In this document: piece by piece, positions 20,701 to 29,025 of the stretch
Numbering within the stretch: the first letter of the stretch is position 1
Layout: every line of letters begins with the position of its first letter
Made by a program: the position numbers and the translations under genes
The notes under the pieces: model-generated
The model's input: the letters and a program-made list of their open reading frames with translations, nothing else
Told to the model about the DNA's origin: nothing
Databases searched by the model: none
Assembly: GCA_002215645.1 (NCBI GenBank)
Contig: NGFI01000014.1
Location: forward strand, 186,001-250,000
Direction of reading: 5' to 3'
Length of the DNA: 64,000 nt
From: Gemmatimonadetes bacterium 2013_60CM_65_52
GTDB taxonomy: Bacteria; Gemmatimonadota; Gemmatimonadetes; Gemmatimonadales; Gemmatimonadaceae

Positions 20701-22333
20701 ACGATTCCGCATCGAGCGCTCCGTAGGTCAGCGCACGCCACTCGTCCCGCACCGCCGTCGCAGAAGGCGCCCGCGCCACCTGCTCCGCCAGTAAGCTCAC
20801 CAGCGTCGCGTCGGCTGGCATCGGCGTCACGGTGTCGTTCCACGTCCGCACGACGGTTTCGCGCTCGGCGGCACCGAGAAGCGCGAGCTGCGAGACGCGT
20901 TGCATAGGGTCTGCGGCAATCGCTCCAAGCAACGTCTCGAGGTGTTCGCCCAGGCGGTCGATCGTTTCTGCGTCGAAGAGCTCCGTGCGGTACTCGAGGC
21001 CGAGCTGAAGCCCGTCCTCCTGCTCGCGAGCACCGAGCATGACGTCGAACTTCGCCGTGCCGAAGTCTGTGAGCTGCGGCGCCACCGACGCCGCGCCAAG
21101 CCGAAGACGCTCCGCCTGCGGCGCCTGCATGAGGAACCAGACGTTGAACAGGGGATCCTGCCCGAGCTGCTTTGCATCTCGCAGCTCGAGCGCGAGCTGT
21201 TCCAACGGCACGTCCTTGTGCTCGAATGCGGCGAGACACATCTCGCGCGTCCGGCGGAGGAGATCGCTGAACGAGGGATCGCCGTCCAGCCGCGTGCGCA
21301 TGACGAGCGCGTTCGGGAAGTAGCCGATCAGTCCCTCCAGCTCCGGCAAGCGGCGCGAGGAGATCGGCGTGCCCACGGCGATGTCGTCCTGTCCACTGTG
21401 TCGTCCCAGCACGACCGAGTACGCGGCGAGCAGCAACGTGTACAGCGACGTTTCGTGCGATCGCGCGATATCGCGGAGCGCGTCCAGTGTCGCGCGGGAC
21501 ACCATGCGTCGCAGCCGGGCTCCCTCGAAGCTCGGCACCGCTCCACGCGGGCGGTCGGTCGGCAGGTCGAGCGTGGCCATGCCGGCGAGCCGATCGCGCC
21601 AGAACTTCAACTGCTCGGCCAGCGCGCCAGTGCGCGTGGCGTCGCGCTCCCAGACGGCGTAGTCGGCGTACTGGATCGGCAACGGCGCGAGATTCGGTGC
21701 GTGTCCCGATTCGAACGCGTCGTACAACTGGCTCAGCTCGCGCAGCGTGACGTCACGCGACCATTCGTCGCAGACGATGTGATGCGACACGAGCGCGAGC
21801 GCGTGCTCGTTCTCACCGAGCGTGATGAGTGCCGAGCGAAGGAGACGTCCGCTGGACAGGTCGAAGCCATCGCGGATTCCGCGAACGATTTCACGATTCG
21901 TTGCCGCGGCGCGACTCTGCGCCGGCTCGCTCCGAAGATCGATCCGCTCGAAAGGGACCTTGTACGGAGCGCCGACAATCTGACGTGGTCCTTCCGGAGT
22001 CGGCATGAACCTCGTGCGCAGCACCTCGTGCCGCTCCACGAGCGCATCGAGTGCGCGCTGCCATGCATTGGCATCAAAGCGCCCCGTGACTCGGAAAATA
22101 CGAGGAACGTTGTAGGCGACGAGCCCGCCGAGCGCACGGTCGAGCTGCCACAACAGCTCCTGACCGGCCGTCAGTACCGCGGGTCCGTCCCCCACACGCC
22201 GCGGTATCGACTCGGTGGCCGGAGCGACTGTGCCGCCCGTCTCTCGAAGCGCACGCTCGAGGAGCGCGCGACGTTCCGGCGAAAGCCGCGCGAGTCGCGC
22301 CTGGAGGTCCGTCGTCGTCGGATCGCCGGCCAT
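17765..22333 (-). CDS. NRPS module C-A(Ser)-N-methyltransferase-T
   Basis: The protein has 1522 residues from the ATG at 22333, which shares one base with the upstream stop (TGATG). The condensation domain reads HHIVCDE near 185: both His and the Asp are kept, but the Gly of HHxxxDG is replaced by Glu. The adenylation domain (YTSGSTG near 661) has code D-V-W-H-M-S-L-V-D-K, a Ser code. Right after the A8 core a methyltransferase of the NRPS N-methylating type is inserted (about 930-1350), with FNIAGWVSSY, an EW motif and the SAM-binding VLEIGCGTG near 1033. The A10 segment PSGKVDRKAL (near 1400) and the carrier (LELGGHSLL near 1449) follow. The predicted product unit is N-methyl-serine. The same insertion point is known from enniatin- and cyclosporin-type synthetases. 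The longer frame to 22630 would overlap the upstream gene and is not used. Confidence 0.93.
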   Translation of the reverse strand: MAGDPTTTDLQARLARLSPERRALLERALRETGGTVAPATESIPRRVGDGPAVLTAGQELLWQLDRALGGLVAYNVPRIFRVTGRFDANAWQRALDALVERHEVLRTRFMPTPEGPRQIVGAPYKVPFERIDLRSEPAQSRAAATNREIVRGIRDGFDLSSGRLLRSALITLGENEHALALVSHHIVCDEWSRDVTLRELSQLYDAFESGHAPNLAPLPIQYADYAVWERDATRTGALAEQLKFWRDRLAGMATLDLPTDRPRGAVPSFEGARLRRMVSRATLDALRDIARSHETSLYTLLLAAYSVVLGRHSGQDDIAVGTPISSRRLPELEGLIGYFPNALVMRTRLDGDPSFSDLLRRTREMCLAAFEHKDVPLEQLALELRDAKQLGQDPLFNVWFLMQAPQAERLRLGAASVAPQLTDFGTAKFDVMLGAREQEDGLQLGLEYRTELFDAETIDRLGEHLETLLGAIAADPMQRVSQLALLGAAERETVVRTWNDTVTPMPADATLVSLLAEQVARAPSATAVRDEWRALTYGALDAESSALARRLRAAGVHRGSLVGVCAERSVSLVVALVAVMKAGAAYVPLDPEYPAERLAFMLDDAGVAALLASRQVHASSSLLASASRPMLVIEDDASVSDETPFDAPRPDDPAYMIYTSGSTGNPKGAVNAHRGIVNRLLWMQSEYKLASSDVVLQKTPFSFDVSVWELFWPLITGATLEMALPGGHRDTAYLTRALSNGVTVCHFVPSMLRAFLADRAAAQCTSLRDVMASGEALAPDLVAQFNRTLPQARLHNLYGPTECAVDVSYWPCPRDTEVPAVVPIGRPVANTRLYVLEPSGAPAPIGVPGELYLAGVQVGLGYHKRPELTRERFLPDPFVAGERMYRTGDKARWRADGTVEYLGRLDFQVKVRGFRIELGEIETAIARLPAVHDATVMAHNDEAGDSRLVAYVVPSTDAAESADGEVVARWTDVFDRAYTHADETGDAVESGFNIAGWVSSYDKRPIPAAEMHEWVDRTVDRILDLRPRRVLEIGCGTGLLLFRVAPHVEHYHGIDIAASGLAGIRSDPAFAAIADRVNLDLARADEISSLTAGSFDTVVVNSVVQYFPTAEYLVRVLEDAVRLVAPGGTIFLGDIRLRPLLETLHTSVALHDAPDTLSIADLRARVQQRMWNETELVLDPAIFDHLRQHLGDIGQVEVMIKRGRAVNELSKFRGDVMLRVRAALPPVTASLRATTIDDVHSLLVSGPEALHLTELVDARIGGDQLARDLLATAPGQGTVRDLRAAVAAARLGGIDPETLATIDDRYDVRLLWPQSNTPGRFDAILRKRGTARLQTVSALAAAEIVRPWSEFAHQAAAEAFTLDEVARLRTHLARTLPDYMIPSTFVRLDALPLTPSGKVDRKALRPPAVQRSERGFVAPRTETETFVAALWGDVLRIERVGTADGFLELGGHSLLAMRILGRVRGEFGVTVPLDSLLRGDSVAQFAALVDDARRATPEPDDDIALVPVSRESFRRAAKEPAT

Positions 22334-25300
22334 CAGTTTCCGCCTTCCCGCTCGGTGGCGAGCCGCTGTGCCACTTCGTCGTCCGACATGCTCTCCACGG
22401 CGGCAAGCGCCTCGCGCAGCGCCACCTCCTCTGCACGCGAGCTGATCTCCGCGTCGATGAGCGCCGCCACGCGTTCCACCGTCGGCGTCTCGAAGAGCGT
22501 CCGCAGGGGAAGCCGCACACCCAGCTCCTTGCTGATACGCCCGAGCACGCGGATGGCGAGCAGCGAATGTCCGCCGACGTCGAGGAAGCTCTCCGTCACA
22601 CCGATCTCGTCGCGTTTCAGCACGTCGCACCAGATGCGGGCGACCACGGTCTCGGTGGGAGTGCGCGGCGCGACGCGAGACGAGTCCACATCGGCAATCG
22701 GCACGGACAACGCCGCGAGCGCGACGCGATCGACTTTACCGTTGGCCGTGAGTGGCAGCGTGTCGAGCAGAACGATTTCGCCAGGCACCATGTACGATGG
22801 CAACTGCGCGGCGAGCCATTCCGCGAGAGTCTTCACCGTGGGACGATCACCGTGACTCACCGCGTAACCCGCCTGCCTCGGAACTACGTACGCGACGAGT
22901 GTCGCATCACCCGCGACGTCGGTACGCGGTAGCACCGCGACGGACGCAACTCCCGGATGTGCGCGCAACGCCGATTCGATCTCGCCGGGCTCGACACGGT
23001 ATCCACGCACTTTCACCTGATCGTCGGCGCGGCCGAGGAACTCCACGCTGCCGTCGTCGAGACGACGCACGCGATCGCCGGTGCGATACACGCGTTCGCC
23101 CGCGTGCTCCACGAAACGGTCGGCAGTCAGGTCGTCACGTCGGAGATAGCCCATCGCTACGCCGGCACCACCGATCCACAGCTCACCCGGAATGTCGAGC
23201 GGCTGTTCGTTGCCACGCGCATCGACGACATAGGCGTGTGTCCTGGCCAGCGGGCGCCCAACAGGAACGGTCTGTGCACCCAACCGGTCGACGGCCGCGA
23301 GGGACTCGTCGGTGACGGGGAACGTCATGGCGCCGACTGTCGTCTCCGTGGGCCCGTAATGATTCAACACGCGCCCTTTGCCCGCCGCGAGTAGCGCACG
23401 CGCAACCTCGAGCCGAAGGGCCTCGCCGCCGGTGACCAGCCACCGCGACGGCATCACCGACGCCAGCTCCGCACCGCGTTTCGATCCCGCCAACGCCATG
23501 AAATGATTCGGCGTGATCTTGAGGACGTCCAGCGGATACTCGGCGAGACGCGAAGCGAATCGCTCCGAATCAGTCGTCATGTCCGCCGACAACACGTGCA
23601 GCGTGCCGCCGCCGAGCAGGGCGGGATACAAGCTGGTGTTGCCCAGATCCGCCGCCAGTGTGGACGCCATGCCGAACTGCCAACCGGCGACCTCGTCGAG
23701 CGCCGTTGCGGGCGGGCGTCCCGTAAGGACGGATGCAATTGCGCGCGCATAGTGCACGACGTGCGCGTGTGTAACGGCCACGCCCTTCGGCACGCCGGTG
23801 GAACCGCTCGTGTAGAGCACGTAGGCAATCGAGTCCGGCGTTACCGGCACCTGTGGCGCGCCCTCCGACTGCGCATCGATCGCGGGCAATTTCTCGCCGA
23901 GAACGATCGCCGTGCTTCCGGCTGGCAGGCGATCGAGATGCTCGTCGGCTGTCAGGATGAGCGCTGCCCCGCTCTCGCGCATCTGCACCTGCAGACGCGC
24001 AGGTGGTGCGTCGACCGACAACGGCATGTACGCACAGCCCGCTTTCAGCACGGCGACGAGCGCCACGATGGCCTCGGCCGAGCGGTCCATGAGCACACCC
24101 ACGGTGTGCCCAGGTTGGGCACCACGCGCGATGAGATGATGCGCGAGCTGATTTGCGCGCGACTCGAGCTGCCCGCGCGTAAGAGTCGTGCCGCTCACCA
24201 GCGCGATGCTGTCGGGTGCGCGCGACGCCTGGTTCTCGAGCAGCGCGACAATGGTCGCCGGCTCACCTTCGTCGGCGGCGGTGTCGTTCCACCCATGCAA
24301 TGCGGCGCGTTCCTCAGGCGTCAGCAGCGGAAGCTGCCAAATACGCACGCCGACGTCGCCAACCGCAGCCTCGAGCACCGAGCGGACGTGGCCCAGAAAG
24401 CGCGCCGCATACGCGTCAGTGAACAGATCCGTGCGATGCCACAGCGTAAGACGCAGGCCGTCCGGCTGCTCCGCAAACAACAGCGTGAGGTCGAACTTCG
24501 CCTGCCCATAATCCACGAGAATGGGCTGCACGTCCGCGTCGCCGAGCACGAGCTGATCGGGGATCGTGTCCTCCATCGTGAGCACGCAGCGGAAGAGCGG
24601 CGCATGGCCCGATGTCTCGTGCGCGTCGCGCAGATCCAGCACGAGCTTCTCGAAGGGGACGTCCTGGTGCTCGTACGCCTCGATGGCGTACTCCGAGATG
24701 CGCTCCAGCAGCTCGCCGAATGTCGGATCTCCCGCGAAGCTCGTGCGCATCGCCAGCGTGTTCGCGAAGTAGCCGATCAGATCCTCCGTCTCCGGCTGGT
24801 CACGTCCGGCAATCGGGGAGCCCGTGATGATGTCGTCCTGTCCGCCGTAACGGTGGAGCACCGTCTGATATGCGGCGAGGAGCACCATGTACAGCGTGGC
24901 TCCGCGATCCATGCCGAGTGCGCGCAGCTGGCCCACCAGCGCCGAGGGCAGCATCATCGTCGTACGCGAGCCCTCGAACGACTGCGTGGCCGGTCGCGGA
25001 AACACCGTCGGCAGGTCGAGCACCGGAAGGGGCGGCGCGAGATGCTCGCGCCAGAACCCGAGATGTGCCTCATGATCCGCGTCGCGCATCGCGTCGCGTT
25101 GCCAGGACGCGAAGTCGGCGTACTGCACGTCGAGCGGCGGAAATGCCGGCGCGTGTCCCTTCTGACGCGCGGCGTAGGCCGCACTCAGCTCGCGATACAG
25201 GATCCCCTTTGACCACCCATCCGACGCAATGTGGTGCGACGCCAGAATGAGCCCGTGATCGTCCCGCGCCAATCGCACGAGCGTCGCGCGCAACAGACGG

Positions 25301-25683
25301 TCGCGTGACAGATCGAACGGCGTGCGCGCGTCCGCGAGCACCACGCGCTCGATGGCGTCGTCGCGCGAAGCCTCCGGTTCGGCTGTCAGATCGATGACGT
25401 GCAGCGGCACGGCGGCGTGCGGGTGCACGTGCTGCACAGGGCCCTCGGCGGCGGCCGCGTAGGTGGTGCGAAGAATCTCGTGCCGCTCCACGAGGTCCTC
25501 GATCGCCAGAGCCAGCGCCGCGACATTCAGCGTTCCCCGAATGCGGATGGCACGCGGGACGTTGTACGCGGTGAGGCCCGGCGTCGCGCGGTCGAGCAGC
25601 CAGAGCAACTCCTGCGCATACGACATCGGCGCGACGTCCCCCGTCGCCCGGCGCGGAATCCCCGAATCTCCGTGCTCTGTCAT
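22333..25683 (-). CDS. NRPS single module C-A(Asp)-T
   Basis: The protein has 1116 residues starting at the ATG at 25683, 13 bases after the stop of the upstream gene. The frame is open to 25842, but that extension lies inside the preceding gene. The condensation domain keeps HHIASDG (near 151). The adenylation domain has LYTSGSTG near 626 and the by-eye code D-L-T-K-V-G-H-V-G-K, an Asp type. The carrier is VGGHSLL near 1036 (Val for the usual Leu). The Asp-module insertion GYAVSHGDRPT is present after the A8 core. It closely resembles the neighbouring Asp modules in its leader motif, in AADLGNTSLYPALLGGGTLH around code positions 235-239, and in the KITPNH stretch. The likely role is adding the second Asp of an adjacent pair. 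Confidence 0.92.
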   Translation of the reverse strand: MTEHGDSGIPRRATGDVAPMSYAQELLWLLDRATPGLTAYNVPRAIRIRGTLNVAALALAIEDLVERHEILRTTYAAAAEGPVQHVHPHAAVPLHVIDLTAEPEASRDDAIERVVLADARTPFDLSRDRLLRATLVRLARDDHGLILASHHIASDGWSKGILYRELSAAYAARQKGHAPAFPPLDVQYADFASWQRDAMRDADHEAHLGFWREHLAPPLPVLDLPTVFPRPATQSFEGSRTTMMLPSALVGQLRALGMDRGATLYMVLLAAYQTVLHRYGGQDDIITGSPIAGRDQPETEDLIGYFANTLAMRTSFAGDPTFGELLERISEYAIEAYEHQDVPFEKLVLDLRDAHETSGHAPLFRCVLTMEDTIPDQLVLGDADVQPILVDYGQAKFDLTLLFAEQPDGLRLTLWHRTDLFTDAYAARFLGHVRSVLEAAVGDVGVRIWQLPLLTPEERAALHGWNDTAADEGEPATIVALLENQASRAPDSIALVSGTTLTRGQLESRANQLAHHLIARGAQPGHTVGVLMDRSAEAIVALVAVLKAGCAYMPLSVDAPPARLQVQMRESGAALILTADEHLDRLPAGSTAIVLGEKLPAIDAQSEGAPQVPVTPDSIAYVLYTSGSTGVPKGVAVTHAHVVHYARAIASVLTGRPPATALDEVAGWQFGMASTLAADLGNTSLYPALLGGGTLHVLSADMTTDSERFASRLAEYPLDVLKITPNHFMALAGSKRGAELASVMPSRWLVTGGEALRLEVARALLAAGKGRVLNHYGPTETTVGAMTFPVTDESLAAVDRLGAQTVPVGRPLARTHAYVVDARGNEQPLDIPGELWIGGAGVAMGYLRRDDLTADRFVEHAGERVYRTGDRVRRLDDGSVEFLGRADDQVKVRGYRVEPGEIESALRAHPGVASVAVLPRTDVAGDATLVAYVVPRQAGYAVSHGDRPTVKTLAEWLAAQLPSYMVPGEIVLLDTLPLTANGKVDRVALAALSVPIADVDSSRVAPRTPTETVVARIWCDVLKRDEIGVTESFLDVGGHSLLAIRVLGRISKELGVRLPLRTLFETPTVERVAALIDAEISSRAEEVALREALAAVESMSDDEVAQRLATEREGGN

Positions 25684-25696
25684 CTCGCTCGCGTCC

Positions 25697-28600
25697 TCAT
25701 GCCTTTGCGCGCTCGATGGCGCTCGCGAGCCCTTCCACCGTCGCGTTCTCGAAGAGCAGACGCAACGGCAAGCGCACGCCGAACGACTTGCTGATCTTTC
25801 CGAGCATGCGGATGGCAAGCAGCGAGTGTCCGCCGAGCGCAAGGAAATTGTCCGTCAACCCGACGCGATCGCGCCGCAGCACCTCGGTCCAGATGGCCGC
25901 GAGCTGGCGCTCGGTGTCGGTGCGCGGTTCGACATAGCCATCCCCACCGGCCGCCACCGCGTCCGGCGATGGCAACTTCGACCTGTCCACCTTCCCGTTC
26001 GACGTCAGCGGCAGCGCGTCCAGCAGCACGATCGCGCGCGGAAGCATGTACTCCGGCAACTGTGCCGCGAGATGGGCGCGCAGATTCTCCACGCTGGGGC
26101 GATCGCCGTGGCTCACGGCATAACCAGCCGCCTTTGGCACCGCATACGCCACCAACTCATCGTTCAACGCCACGACGGCGGCGTGAGCCACACCAGGATG
26201 CGAACACAACGCGTCCGTCACGTCGCCCGGCTCCACGCGGTGGCCGCGTACCTTCACCTGATCGTCGGTGCGCCCAAGAAATTCGATCGCGCCACCGAGC
26301 AGGCGACGCACGCGGTCTCCCGTGCGGTAAACGCGCTCCGTGTCGTTCTCCTCCCGCCAGGCGACGAAACGCTCCGCCGTGAGCTCGGGGCGACGGAAAT
26401 ATCCCGACGCCACTCCAGCGCCACCGATGAGGAGCTCGCCGGGAATCTCCGGCGGCTGCTCGTTGCCATGAACGTCGGCGACATGCGCGTGCACGTTCGC
26501 CAGCGGCCCACCGATGGGGACCGTTCCCGCACCAGCGCGCCGCGCCACATCGAGCGACTCGGACGTCACCTCGAACGTGCACGCGCCCACGGTGGTCTCG
26601 GTGGGACCGTAATGATTGAGCACTCGGCACCTGCGCGCGCCCAGTAGAACCTCGGCGAGCTCCAGGCGAAATGCCTCGCCACCGGTCACCACCCAACGCG
26701 CAGGAAGCAGCGCGGCCAACGCATTACCCTGACGGCCGGCCGCGAGCGCGGCGAGATGGTTGGGCGTGATCTTGAGGACGTCGAGCGGATGCAGGCTCAC
26801 GTAGTCCGCGAATCGCGCCGGCTCACTTGCCTGCTCGCGTCCGAGCACGTGCAGCGTGCCGCCGCCCAACAGCGCGGGCAGCAGACTCGTGTTGCCGAGA
26901 TCCGCTGACAGCGTCGACACCATGCCGAAGTGCCAACCATCCACAGCGGCGAGCCCGTCCTTGCCCGCGAGCACGCGACTCACCGCACGCGCGTAATTCA
27001 CCGCGTTGGCATTCGTCACCGCGACGCCCTTTGGCGTACCGGTGCTCCCGGACGTGTAGAGGATGTACGCGATATCCTGTGGCGATCCGCGGCGATCGGG
27101 CGCCGATGTCGGCAGCGCCGCGAGCAGCGTTGCGTCGCGATCGAGCGCGACACTCTGCACGGACGCAGGCAGCCGCTCCACGAGCGACCCGGTCGTGACG
27201 ACCAGTCGTGCGCCACACTCGCCGAGTTGCGTGGCGAGGCGCGCGGGTGGCGCATCCACGGACAGCGGCACGTACGCTCCACCCGCCTCGAGAATGCCGA
27301 GCAACCCCGCTATCGCATCCGAAGAGCGGTCGAGCAGAAGCCCCACGGGCGCATTGCCCTGGAGTCCGAGCGCCAGCAGCCGATGCGCTATCCGGTTGGC
27401 CTGCGCGCGCAGTGATTCGAAGCTCGTCTCATTTATACTACCGTCCGTCGCACTGGCAACCACGGCAGTCCGCGTGGGCACACGGCTCGCCTGGCGCGCG
27501 AACAGCTCCGCGACTGTGACCGGGTCTCCCACCTCTGTGGCCGTGTCGTTGGCGCTAGCGATCTCGCCGCGCTCGTCGGCGGTGAGCAATGAGACATCCG
27601 ACAGCGAGCGCGTGGGATCCTCCACCATCTGCTCCAGCACGCGGCGCAGATGCGCGAGAAATCGTTCGGCATATCGCGAGGAGAACAGGTCCGTGCGATA
27701 CCAGAGCGACAGCTCGATGCCGTGCGGGCCATCCGTGGCGAGCAGCGTGAGGTCGAACTTCGTGCCGCTCGTCTCCAGCTCGACTGGTGTCGTCTCCGCG
27801 TCCCCGAGACGAAGACCTGCCGCACCGGCATCCTGCATCGTGAGCACCGCGCGGAAGAGCGGCGCATGACTGGGTGTTCCCGCCTGGCGCTGAAGGTCGA
27901 GGACGAGAGACTCGAGCGGGACATCCTGGTGGTCGAAGGCGTTCAGCACGGTCGCTGACACGCTGTGCAATAGCGCCGCGACGGACATGTCGGACGCGAA
28001 ACGCACTCGCATCGGCAGCGCCTGGGAGAAGTAGCCGATCATCTCCTCCATCTCCTGCCGCGTGCGGCCCGCCACGGCAGATCCCACCACCACGTCGTCC
28101 TGCCCCGCGTACCGCCCCAGCACGGTGGCATACGCCGAGAGCAGCATCATGTACAACGTGACGCCCTCGCGCTGCGCAGTCTGCTTCACCGCCGCCGACA
28201 GCGCCGGAGAGAGTGCTGTCCCACTTCGCGCGCCGCCGAACTGCTGTTGGCTGGAGCGCGGACGCTCGGTGGGAAGATCGAGCACCGGCAGGCCGGCGAG
28301 CCGCTCGCGCCAGTATGCCAGGCGCTCCGCGAGCCGCTCTCCCTGAAGGGTCTCGCGCTGCCAGGCGGCGAAATCGCCGAACTGTAGCGCGGGCGCGGGC
28401 AGGGACGGTGGCGCGCCGCGCGCGGCGTCGGCGTAGAGACTCGACAGCTCGCGAAAGATCAACCCGTACGACCACGCGTCGGAGACGATGTGATGCGTGA
28501 GCAGCAGCAGGATGTGGTCATCCGCCGCGATGCGCGCCACCGCCACGCGAAACGCCGGCTTGCGCGCGAGGTCGAACGGCGTGTCCGCGATGGCACGCAG

Positions 28601-29014
28601 GGCGTCGATCGCGCGCGCTTCGCGTTCGGCCGCCGAAGCGCCGCCGGCGTCGATCCGTTCAATGGCGACGGCTGAAGTATCGAGCGCGACCTGCACGGTA
28701 CCTTCGCTCCGCGTCTCGAAGATCGTCCGCAGAGAATCATGACGGGCCGCCAGCGCACTCACCGCGCGCTCGAGCGCGTCCACATCGAGCACGCCGCGGA
28801 TGCGACGCGCGATCGGTGAGTTGTATGCGGTCAATCCGGGCGTCGCGCGGTCGAGCAGCCAGAGGACCTCCTGCGCGAACGTCACCGGTGCGGGACGTGA
28901 GCGATCGCGCGGCACGATGGGCTGCGAGCGCGCATCCGCCCCGTTCAGCCCCTCGGCGGCCAGCAGCTCGTCGAGCAGCCGCTGTCGCTCGTTCTCCAGA
29001 TCCGCTCCGGTCAT
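25697..29014 (-). CDS. NRPS single module C-A(Asp)-T
   Basis: The protein has 1105 residues. The ATG at 29014 lies 11 bases after the upstream stop, with a GAGCGGACGAG purine-rich stretch in front. A leader of about 40 residues precedes the condensation domain, whose motif reads HHIVSDA near 176: catalytic His and Asp kept, Gly changed to Ala. The adenylation domain (LYTSGSTG near 656) has by-eye code D-L-T-K-V-G-H-V-G-K, Asp type. The carrier is ALGGHSLL near 1060, and the protein ends about 30 residues later. The Asp-module insertion GYAVSHGDRPS is present. By gene order this module would extend the chain coming from the A-less C-T module of the preceding protein, so its condensation domain would accept whatever is loaded there. 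Confidence 0.92.
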   Translation of the reverse strand: MTGADLENERQRLLDELLAAEGLNGADARSQPIVPRDRSRPAPVTFAQEVLWLLDRATPGLTAYNSPIARRIRGVLDVDALERAVSALAARHDSLRTIFETRSEGTVQVALDTSAVAIERIDAGGASAAEREARAIDALRAIADTPFDLARKPAFRVAVARIAADDHILLLLTHHIVSDAWSYGLIFRELSSLYADAARGAPPSLPAPALQFGDFAAWQRETLQGERLAERLAYWRERLAGLPVLDLPTERPRSSQQQFGGARSGTALSPALSAAVKQTAQREGVTLYMMLLSAYATVLGRYAGQDDVVVGSAVAGRTRQEMEEMIGYFSQALPMRVRFASDMSVAALLHSVSATVLNAFDHQDVPLESLVLDLQRQAGTPSHAPLFRAVLTMQDAGAAGLRLGDAETTPVELETSGTKFDLTLLATDGPHGIELSLWYRTDLFSSRYAERFLAHLRRVLEQMVEDPTRSLSDVSLLTADERGEIASANDTATEVGDPVTVAELFARQASRVPTRTAVVASATDGSINETSFESLRAQANRIAHRLLALGLQGNAPVGLLLDRSSDAIAGLLGILEAGGAYVPLSVDAPPARLATQLGECGARLVVTTGSLVERLPASVQSVALDRDATLLAALPTSAPDRRGSPQDIAYILYTSGSTGTPKGVAVTNANAVNYARAVSRVLAGKDGLAAVDGWHFGMVSTLSADLGNTSLLPALLGGGTLHVLGREQASEPARFADYVSLHPLDVLKITPNHLAALAAGRQGNALAALLPARWVVTGGEAFRLELAEVLLGARRCRVLNHYGPTETTVGACTFEVTSESLDVARRAGAGTVPIGGPLANVHAHVADVHGNEQPPEIPGELLIGGAGVASGYFRRPELTAERFVAWREENDTERVYRTGDRVRRLLGGAIEFLGRTDDQVKVRGHRVEPGDVTDALCSHPGVAHAAVVALNDELVAYAVPKAAGYAVSHGDRPSVENLRAHLAAQLPEYMLPRAIVLLDALPLTSNGKVDRSKLPSPDAVAAGGDGYVEPRTDTERQLAAIWTEVLRRDRVGLTDNFLALGGHSLLAIRMLGKISKSFGVRLPLRLLFENATVEGLASAIERAKA

Positions 29015-29025
29015 CGCTCGTCCGC

